Assembly: GCA_022478985.1 (NCBI GenBank)
Contig: JAKSZP010014468.1
Span: 62,001 to 126,000 of the forward strand
Length of the DNA: 64,000 nucleotides
Direction of reading: 5' to 3'
Source: Massospora cicadina
Lineage: Eukaryota > Entomophthoromycota > Entomophthoromycetes > Entomophthorales > Entomophthoraceae
Of the stretch, positions 55,976 through 64,000 are shown piece after piece. The first letter of the stretch is position 1. Each line of letters opens with the position of its first letter. The notes below the pieces were generated by a model, which saw nothing but the letters and a program-made list of their open reading frames with translations, was not told where the DNA came from and searched no databases. Made by a program: the position numbers and the translations under genes.

Positions 55976-57480
55976 AAATACAGAAACTCCCGGATCTTCT
56001 CAGGGCATTGTGCACACTCCTGGAGTTTTCCAGAACCTTCCCCTCCACCTGATATCCCTTCCATTTTACTAGGAACTGCTGGCAGCCCAGACCCAACGCT
56101 CCCTCAGGATTTGCTCAACCTCATATCCATGGTTGTTCTCCTCCTATGGGTTCAGTGGCCCAGGAATCTCTGGTTCCTTTCCTCAAAAACCTTGGAGTTG
56201 TGAACTGTGGATCACCAGATGGGCCTTTGACCTTCCAGGAGGCCTAATTTGAACGCCCCCTTGTTAACAACCTGAAGCACCCTATAAGGGCCTAGGAACT
56301 TTGGTCTGAGTTTCCAGATCTTCACTGGTACCATGTAAATTTTGCTGCACCAATACCCACTCCCTGGAGCAGACAATGGATCTTGTGCCCTATATCAATC
56401 CGCATACCATTTTTGTTATGTAGTGGTGCGCTCCAGGTTATTCTGCAATCTTAAGCCAATTTCTGACATCTTTGGGATAATTAGTCCGCCCCCTGACATA
56501 CTCCTACTTTTACCCTTTACCCAACGTTGCAACTGATCACCGACTAGAAAACAATGGTGGCATCCCTATTGATGATTGGTGGTGGTTATTTTAAGTGAAT
56601 TGAGCATGTCTGATCCAATTAACCCAATCATCCTGCCGATCTGAGATATAACATCAGAGGTATTGCTCAAACAATTGAAATATCTCTTTCCTTTTGGCAA
56701 TTGGACTGAGGATGATATGATGAAGCCTTTACATGGGCGATTTTTCAAATTACTGAGTAGGCTCAACCAGAACTTTGATGTGAATTGGGGACTGCAATCC
56801 AGAATATTTTCTACTGGTAAGCCTTGACGGGCAGATATCTCAGCAATAAAAATCTTTGCGGTGTCTTTGGCTGAGAATTTTGAAGTACATAGGAAAAATT
56901 TGGCGTATTTTGTTAATCTGTTGACCACAACCATTATTACATCCTTCCTCTGGCACTTAGATAATCCCATAATGAAATCTACTCTAACTGACCACCACGG
57001 ATGACTCAGAATTTGAAGTGGGACTAACTTCCCACAGGCTGCTTTCATGAAGGCTTTGAACGTGCACAAACCAAGCACTCCACCACATACCTTATTATGT
57101 ACTTCTGTAGCCTGGCCCACGAATACTTCCATTGCACCAGGTCAATAATCTTCACAACTCCTAGATGGCCCGCCAGCAGATGGTCATGTGACGCCTGCAG
57201 CACTTCCCACTGCAGTGATGGGCTCAGTACCCAAATCCTGAGTCATGGCATAGGATCCCATTTTTTTGTATAAATGATGATGGCTATGCTGATGGCCTTC
57301 CACCATTTCTGCCCACAAATTGCTTCCCAAATACTGACCTTCTTTGCTTCCTTCGTATCTCTCCTTACAGTTCATCCTCCTCACTAACCATCATAGCAAA
57401 TTGGTCTTGCAAAACATGGCTGCCATGTTATACTTGTAAAACTTGGCCCTCTCATATGCCAGCCCTGCATCCCAGCTCAG
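55976..57480 (-). pseudogene. Element J integrase
   Basis: An open frame of 188 codons (57132-56566) holds VRVDFIMGLSKCQRKDVIMV with the first Asp, then GLPVENILDCSPQFTSKFW with the second Asp. The region of the Glu is frameshifted near 56700. An HHCC remnant lies near 57200-57080. The C-terminal region 55976-56560 is decayed and reads in broken frames; I see no chromodomain. Confidence 0.85.
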
Positions 57481-58800
57481 CCAATCTGCTATAGTGTTAA
57501 CCACTCCTGAACAGTATTCCACTCAGAAATCAAACTGAGCCAGTTTCATGTGCCAACAGGCTTGGCGCTGACTCATTTTTCTTGGCTCACAGTAATATTC
57601 CAGTTCCCAATGATCCATACATACTATGAAAGGATGATGAGCGTACAACAGGTGGTGCTGCCACTCCTGCAGTGCTGCGACCACCGCCAGAAGCTCCTTG
57701 TCATATATCAGATAATTCAGCTCTTCTGATCATTTTCTAACTGAAATAAAACACTGGGTGCTCTAACCCGTCTTCCCCTTCTGAAGGAGTACTGCTTCCA
57801 TGGCGAAATTTGAAGCATCTGTCTAGACCAAGTAGGGTTTTCCCAGATTGGGATGAGCAAGGACCGGTGCTGACATGAGCTTTTCTTTAAGTAGGTTGAA
57901 CGCCCACACCTCTTCCTCCCTCCATATGAACGGTACATTCTGCGTTAATTGCATAAGTGGCAATACTAACTTTGATATGTCTTTGATGAACTGCTAGAGC
58001 AAATTTACCATTCCCAGAAAAATTCATACCCCCATTTGATCCGTTGGTGCCTTCCATGCACGCACCACCTGGATCTTATCCAGGCATACCCCTAGGCCTT
58101 TTCTGAATATCACATTCCCTAGGAACTTGACCAACGTTTGATTAAACCCACATTTTGAAGGTTTCAACTATAACCTTGTCTCAGCTAATGCCTCTAGGAC
58201 CTCCTGCACATCCCATACATGAGCCTCATTGGAACGTGAAAACATCAGGATGTCATCTATGTAAGAAATACGGCACCAGCTGATCAACTGACTTAGTACT
58301 CAGTCAATCATTCGTTGGAAAACTGCTGGGGTATTTCGCAGCCCAAATGGCATCACTCGGTATTGAAACATATCAATGAGGCACCTGAATGTCGTGTATC
58401 TTTGATGCTCCGGCCTCACAGGAACCTGGTTGAATGCATTGGCCAAATCAAGCTTGGTGATAATGTTGCATCCTGTGACCATTGGCAAAATATCTTCAAT
58501 AAGCGGCATTTGGTTGGGATCCAGTTCTGTGACCGCGTTTAATCTCTGGTAGTCCACGCAGGGCTGTAACTAGCCACTTGCCTTGGGCACTAGCAGCACT
58601 AGATATACCACAGCTGATTTTGATGGCACAATTAAGCCTTCACTCAACATGGGATGTACATGATCCTCTAATGCAGCTTTGGCTCATTCATTCAACGGGT
58701 ACACTGGCAACTGCAGGGAATATCAAACCCTTCTTTGAAATGGAAAGAAAATGCGAATGGCCCAGTGAGGGAAAATAATGAATCTCTTTTTGGGACCAAA
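57481..58800 (-). pseudogene. Element J reverse transcriptase and RNase H
   Basis: The open frame 58557-58300 gives MDYQRLNAVTELDPNQMPLI, then TKLDLANAFNQVPV, then MPFGLRNTPAVFQRMID. The catalytic YIDD at 58263-58252 is intact in RISYIDDILMFS. RNase H shows TDASNFAMEAVLLQKG near 57825-57780, after a TAG. Frames are long compared with most elements here, and stops are few. Confidence 0.9.
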
Positions 58801-59330
58801 TACCATCACAAAATCTTGATACTCTTCAGGTAAGCCTTCATCCTGCATAGCCCCAGGGTTTGAGGCTCAACTAACTTTTGGTCTCCCACTAATAGCCTCC
58901 ACCTCATTGGTGGACCCCTTTCTTGGGTACAACGTTATGGTACTGGAAAGCACGTCGATCTGTGGTCTGAACTGATGCCGCCACTGCATCCCAAACACTA
59001 CCGGGTGGGTCAGTTTCTCAATTGCACAAAACTCCATCCAAAACCCAAACGGGCTTTGCTGTACCTTCACTTAAAGGCTAACGTACCACAATGGCGCCCT
59101 CCGTGTGGCATTGGCAAAAACCACCACCAGTCCTTCACACATCTGCAGCTTCAAACTCTCTGCTAATGCCAGTTCAATATAATTCTCTTCTGCCCCAGTA
59201 TCTATCAGGGCCATGGCCCTTTCCATTATCCCATCCTTGCACATCTCTACAGGGATGAACAGTCGAGAATAAAGCAAAGTAGGCGATTTATTTTTAGATG
59301 AGTTTTTGCTTGTGAATTGCATGATGGAGG
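58801..59330 (-). pseudogene. Element J protease
   Basis: The frame 59322-59071 contains MALIDTGAEENYIELALAES, with the DTG triad intact at 59202-59191. The second half is found in the frame 59070-58867 (FGMQWRHQFRPQID), where VFGMQWRHQF marks the end of the domain. One stop and a shift near 59070 separate the halves. Confidence 0.88.
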
Positions 59331-60171
59331 TCTCGACATATAGCCTAGGCGCCCTACCCCTTGAACATTCCCCACGTTTTAGGGGCTGGGTGCCACCCTT
59401 TGACTGGAATGGCCGCTTACTAGAGACTGTCCATTTTCTGGGAACATTGATCCTTCCCGCCAGTCCTGTGCCAATGTTAATTGTTTCTCAACTTGAAACT
59501 ACCAGAGTCACATCCTCCCCCAGCGTAGCTTGAACCTTCGCTGCTGCCAAGGCTGCCAGCAAATCTGGCTGCAACCCCTGGCGGAACATTTTTGAGAACT
59601 GGGAACCCATAACATGTGCTGCCTTTGCCAGCAAATGGAAGACCCGCGCATACTCCTCTATAGAGCTACAACCCTGGCTTACTATTAATAGTGCTGACCA
59701 GGCTCATCATTGGCTTTGTCTGGACATGCTGCCTGGTCAACCAACTCCACATATTCCTCCATCAAATTTGGCAAACTCTCTTTTCCTTGATAAGTTCTTG
59801 GAATCATCCTGGCCAATTCTGGAGTAATGCATCCACCACCTGGGCAATTTGGAGTGCGAGAGGGATACCCCCTGTCACCTGTGCCAAACGTGCCTGGAAA
59901 CGGATCTGTGTTATTACCTGGTGAAGTTTATCCAATGCCTCATTGGATATTGCCACCCAGCTGGTGGGATATTTAGGTTTCGCTTGGATCATTATAGTTT
60001 GCTGAGCGGTCGCCCCCCATGACCATCCTATTTCACGCAGCAAAAACCCCAACAAAAATCTCACCATAATCATGGACAAAAGATGTCAATTCCATTCCTC
60101 TCCGTTGGTAACCACTGCTTCTTCCAGGGGCCCCCACAAGACAGAAAGGAAGGTATTTGAGCTTCATTTTG
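59331..60171 (-). pseudogene. Element J gag
   Basis: The open frame 60079-59804 includes KPKYPTSWVAISNEALDKLH and QIAQVVDALLQNWPG. Continuing frames to about 59560 read like gag (LMEEYVELVDQAACPDKAN). No intact CCHC knuckle was seen. Another frame, starting with an ATG at 60412 inside the 5' LTR, runs open for 82 codons into this region and might be the true gag start. Confidence 0.55.
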
Positions 60172-60859
60172 TGTAACGCACAGTTTCTTGCCAGTATGTG
60201 ACAGATGAGTTGGGCAGCATCTGCCATGTCACTGACCACATGACTAATAAACTCATGGAAAACCACCCTCTTACCCATGTGCCATTTCCAGAATTTGCAA
60301 TGTATTTGCGGACTAAGGTTCCAGCAATGCTGCAAGCAATCAGTATGGCCTGACCCCAGGTAAGTGCTGCAAACGAGGCCAAGGCCTGGCCTAACTCACT
60401 TGCTGAGCTCATTGTTCTGGTGTTCTGACTAAAATTCCTATTCGTTGGTAATAAAATAGATAAAACTTAAGCAAGCAAATATGATTTTATTTTGTAGTTT
60501 TTCCTTATTTGAGAAAACAAAACTGTATTTGTGGTTGCCATTTCCTTATTTTTAAAGCATTTATGATAGTCTAAAGTATTGCTAAAACCCTAGATTTAGC
60601 TCTCAAGCGACATCCAAATTGTGTCTTGGGAAATTCTTATATCCCACATGATGACCATTCAGAGGATTTAAGACACCAGTCGTTTGAAACGCTAGATCAG
60701 TCCACATTCCTGGATCCCTGAATCCTTACCTACATCCCCATTTCTACTGGTTTTTCTAATTAATCTGATTTTTCCAATTTGACCTCTGAATTCATGCGTG
60801 AATTTGAACCAATATTCACAAGGTCTATGTGCAGATCAGGCTGGCCCCAATCCATCACA
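60172..60859 (-). repeat. 5' LTR of element J
   Basis: 688 bp, the partner of 55279-55964, with TGTGATGG at the outer end and GCGTTACA at the inner end. An ATG at 60412-60410 opens a frame that leaves the LTR. The left LTR has a one-base deletion that breaks the same frame. Confidence 0.92.
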
Positions 60860-61893
60860 GGTTAGACTAGTATCAATTTTTTAAAACTATTATTACTGTG
60901 AGCTTCTGACTCGCAAGTCAGCAATGAATTATACAATAACTGATAGGAAGCGCCCAAAGCCAGGGAAGGTAGGGGCAGTCCCATGATAAAATGAAATTGG
61001 TTGTCTCAATTAAACCTGTTGGGGGTGAACTAGCCTTTAAAGGAAATAGGGAAGGTCAATACCAAAATTCAAGCCTGAGAGTGTAATTTGACTTGATTTT
61101 ATTAGGTTTTGAATTACCAATATTATTGAGACCATGTACTAGCATAGAAGCCTTATGAAAAGGTTGGAGCTACAACCTTTATTCTGGAGATGGCTTCTGG
61201 CCCCAACCACCTCCTTACACACCCCTTGATCACTTCCACCAACTTAATGGTAGCGAGAAGAGGGGGCAAAAATCCAACCTTTAGGGGTAAACTGTCACCC
61301 CTTTTATCAACAACATGAGCTAAATAAACATTTTTGGTGAGGAGTGAGCAGCCTTCCTGGCCAACTTTCTTATGGATGTAAGTCCCAACTTGTTAAAATG
61401 CAATGGATGCAACACAGAACTTACAATTATATGGCACAATTCATATGAATCTGCTTTTAAATTGTCTGTCTAAGACTTACCTCAATTTTGAAACTTTGTC
61501 TTTAAAAATTGCTCTTTTTTTACCATAAAGTGAGCTGAGGAAGTAAAGAACTGAAGAGAGTATGGTGCTATTTGATATAAGTCCAAAGCTGTAGTTATCT
61601 TAAAAGAAAATTTTGCATCCCTAAAAAGATGAGAGTCCCAGTATAGGACGCGGCGTTAAGACAACAATTGACTACATATCTAGCACTAAAGATTTATGAG
61701 CACCTAACATACTTAGGAACTGCTTATGTTTGCACTCAGTTCAAACCGTGTAATTGTATCAGTCCAATTTGATATTACAGTACCTAAATTAATATAACTT
61801 AACACAAAACTAAAGCTTTTCTTTCCAATAATAATGACTTTTTCGTAAGAAGATCTAATTTTAAATAGTAAATTTGATAAACTACAAAGAAGA
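60860..61893. other. Stretch without recognised feature
   Basis: AT-rich, no open frame above about 60 codons, no motif or LTR pair that I could match. TGTTGGGGG at 61018 looks like the end of a B-type LTR on the minus strand, but no second boundary was found. The missing 5' LTR of D could lie here, but no similarity to 12310-12905 was visible. Confidence 0.5.
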
Positions 61894-63290
61894 GATGGGC
61901 GACACTAATACAAATTTAAACTGGGCGAAAGCCCTATCGGACAATGGGCAGAACGGTGCACCAAAGGGTAAGAAACGCCCAGAGAGGACCAGGAAACATT
62001 TTAGCTAAGAAACCAAAAATCTAGACATCATCCAGGTTTTTGGAGTTTACATTTATAAAAAAACGCATATCACAAAATCAGTATTCTCAATCTCTCACTA
62101 GTAGAGCAAGGCTCCGACTCTACCTAGAAGTCAATTCTTCAACTTTATGGGAGAAGTGGGCGAGGCACAGGTAATCCTATTACCCCACATAGTGTACATA
62201 AAAACACATACAATCCACCATGGCTGGATCGACATAGGATTCAAAATAAAAGAAAATGCAGATGCTAGTGCAAGTATCTGTGTCAAAATTGCCCTCCTCA
62301 AAGGCAAACGAATTGTGTGCACTGTGTGCACCAATTGGAACAAAGTGAAGACTTTGTTTATCCCTTTTGACTCACTCCCCACCATCCTTCCTCTCAAGAT
62401 AATTGAGCAGAAGCTCTAAGATGAACTTTCCAGCTAGGGCAAGATTAAACAATTCAACCTGCAGCGTCCCCACTTGATGTCAAACCTATGCACATGTAAG
62501 GCAATAGCCATGATCAACCTGCTCCCCAAGGCGATCAAAAACCTCAAAGATCCCACAAAAACAGTTGTCCATCTCCCTGATGAAGTTGTCTTAAAGGTGT
62601 TCCACATCACTCTGGAAAGTGAACCGCCAATTTGCAACCACTGCAGCGCTTTGGTGCACAAGATGTACATATGCCCCGTGAAAGAGGGCCTAATGACCCC
62701 AACTTCCTTGATGACAATATGGATAAAGATAGAAAAGACTTTTCCAAAATTATTGACACCAACTACGCCTTCCTCTGAGGAGAGGACGGGAAATACATTA
62801 TCATAAATCCAGTTTCACCTAAAATGTGTAAAATGGCACAGAAAGCCAAAAAACGGGCCACAGCCATGGCAACATCTTTTCACCCTCCTCCATCATCCTT
62901 GGCCAAGTCCAGGAAATATTGGATAAAATTGCCTAAGAAAACCAATCAGATCAGAAGACCCAAGATCTAAAATATTTCTTGAAAAAACTGAAACACTAAG
63001 TACGCCAATAAAAGAATTTAGCCAGATTTTCAGCTCCACTATTGGCACACAGGCAGGACATACTCACAGATGAAAACCTCGCAATCATGGAGAGCTTCCA
63101 GCACACCTCAATGGGTCACCATTATATACAGGTGGAAAAGACCAACTCAAATTTACTTAACGGTGAGACCCACGCAAAATCAGCAAAAGTAATGGATTGA
63201 ACAACTGCACAGGTGGGACTAGTCCAGTCACCCAGAGTTAATACGAGAAATGGTGCGAAGGTTTAGGCCCAGACAGCCCTTCCAACTGCT
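61894..63290 (+). pseudogene. LINE K ORF1: CCHC RNA-binding protein
   Basis: The ATG at 61894 starts a frame (MGDTNTNLNWAKALSDNG) with stops near 62008 and 62100. It becomes the open stretch 62147-62419, with HHGWIDIGFKIKENADASAS matching SRGWLDLGFESKKAADEAAA of LINE 2. A frame change near 62420 leads to 62474-62806 and an intact knuckle CNHCSALVHKMYIC near 62634-62675. The Lys/Ala-rich tail, with NPVSPKMCKMAQKAKK near 62810-62855, parallels the LINE 2 tail. Confidence 0.8.
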
Positions 63291-63309
63291 CCTGAGGTAC
63301 TGTGAACAC

Positions 63310-64000
63310 CTCTGAGTCCATACAGATTTTAAACATCGCTGGAACCAAGGCTCATTCATCCCAAATCAAAAAGATGTAACTTCCTGCGAAACCCCTGTAG
63401 ATAACTTGGCCATCCAAGAAACACACTGTCTTCAGGGGGAAGAGGGATCCTGGTCAGCTAGAGTGCATCATCCCAATTGGCATGGATATCCCACTGTGGG
63501 GTGGTTGTCTGCAATCACAAAGCTAAAATTAATAAATTTGGTCACCTATCTTCACAGTCACGGCATGGTAGCTAAAATATCATGCCAGAATGACAAAATA
63601 TCATTAGAATGCATCTACGCACCATTCACTGCACCATGATGAAGAAATTCCTCAAAATTATCCCAATACTCGCCTCCCACTAGATACAATTCTACTGGGC
63701 GACTTCAACTGCTTGGTTAACCCAAGCAAGGATCAACGACCTAGACCAGGGGATACCCCCTGTGGCACATTAAATTCCATTCAATGAAGGCATCCCTGGC
63801 CTATACAATGCCCTCCCTCCCAATTCACCACTCTCCCCCACATGACTCACCCAATGTGCATGAGGGTAAGCTCATTTCAATGAGCAACATTGACTTTTTA
63901 CTCACCCAAAATCCTACTGCTTGACCCTCTCCACCATCTTGAACAAAAAGATAAATTTCTCCGACCACCAACTCATTTTAATGCAGATTTTTCTAGCCTG
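63310..64000 (+). pseudogene. LINE K ORF2, endonuclease part
   Basis: ILNIAGTKAHSS near 63330 matches the ORF2 start of LINE 2 (MLNIARLKAS). The endonuclease motifs are NLAIQETHCLQ at about 63402-63434, LECIYAPF near 63607, ILLGDFNCLVN at about 63690-63722 and IDFLL near 63890. The Glu, Asp and Asn residues of these motifs are present. Stops near 63640 and at other sites break the frame. It is truncated by the window edge. Confidence 0.85.

Larger units (their letters stand above)
55279..60859 (-). mobile_element. Ty3/gypsy element J
   Basis: A 5.58-kb minus-strand element with LTRs of 686 bp (55279-55964) and 688 bp (60172-60859). Coding order is gag, protease, reverse transcriptase, RNase H, integrase. 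Its protease and reverse transcriptase sequences differ from those of A, B and C, so it is a fourth family. The flanking 5-mers ATTTA and GGTTA match at three positions only; no clean target duplication is left. Confidence 0.9.
61894..64000 (+). mobile_element. LINE K, 5' part, running off the window
   Basis: A plus-strand LINE with ORF1 and the endonuclease part of ORF2. It shares ORF layout with LINE 1 and LINE 2, but the protein similarity is clearly lower than between those two, so it is another family or a much older copy. The reverse transcriptase must lie beyond 64000. The 5' edge is given by the ORF1 ATG; the leader could not be delimited. Confidence 0.8.

Noticed and set aside
55274..60864. 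Clean 5-bp target duplication for J
   Set aside because: ATTTA and GGTTA match poorly, so either it decayed or an edge is shifted.
1..64000. tRNA, rRNA, CRISPR array, bacterial operons, replication origin
   Set aside because: No cloverleaf, no regularly spaced short repeats with unique spacers, no ribosome-binding sites or compact gene order were seen. The content is eukaryotic retrotransposons.

Overview
The window is a eukaryotic transposon graveyard. I could support no host gene, tRNA, rRNA or CRISPR array. Almost every base that can be assigned belongs to long-terminal-repeat (LTR) retrotransposons of the Ty3/gypsy type or to LINE-type non-LTR retrotransposons, all broken by stops and frameshifts. 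The mix of chromodomain-bearing gypsy elements and two-ORF LINEs (ORF1 with a CCHC knuckle, ORF2 with endonuclease, reverse transcriptase and a terminal zinc finger) fits a large, repeat-rich fungal genome, perhaps an early-diverging lineage. That assignment is inference, not proof.

Layout. 1-3528: 3' part of gypsy element A (+). 3840-6850: gypsy element L (+) with a degenerate minisatellite. 6851-9252: unrecognised relic M and its LTR-like end. 9253-11152: a 1.9-kb non-LTR-like unit I that encodes only an ORF1-type protein. 11165-12309: 3' end of a gypsy element H (+). 12310-about 55278: one old minus-strand chromodomain gypsy element, D, cut into four pieces by later insertions. 55279-60859: gypsy element J (-). 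60860-61893: nothing recognised. 61894-64000: 5' part of LINE K (+), running off the window.

The centre is a nest up to four levels deep. Into D landed LINE 1 (13909-24431, 15-bp target duplication), gypsy F (24911-46023) and gypsy G (47755-53783, 5-bp duplication). LINE 2 (18876-24157, 16-bp duplication) landed inside LINE 1. Chromodomain gypsy C (30890-44800) landed inside F. Gypsy B (31021-37619, perfect 5-bp duplication) landed inside the 5' LTR of C. The uninterrupted 3' LTR of C, at 43372-44800, preserves the empty site of B. D's own sequence is about 4.7 kb, and roughly 37.7 kb of younger DNA sits between its pieces.

Four gypsy types can be told apart: A and G share LTR and coding sequence; B, F and H form a second type; C and D form a third, the chromoviruses; J is a fourth. 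L is pol-related to A. B, F and G share a primer-binding sequence just inside the 5' LTR. No element looks autonomous now. B, LINE 2 and J are the least decayed, and B is the youngest by nesting. Several catalytic losses fit CpG-to-TpG/CpA decay, as expected of methylated, silenced repeats.
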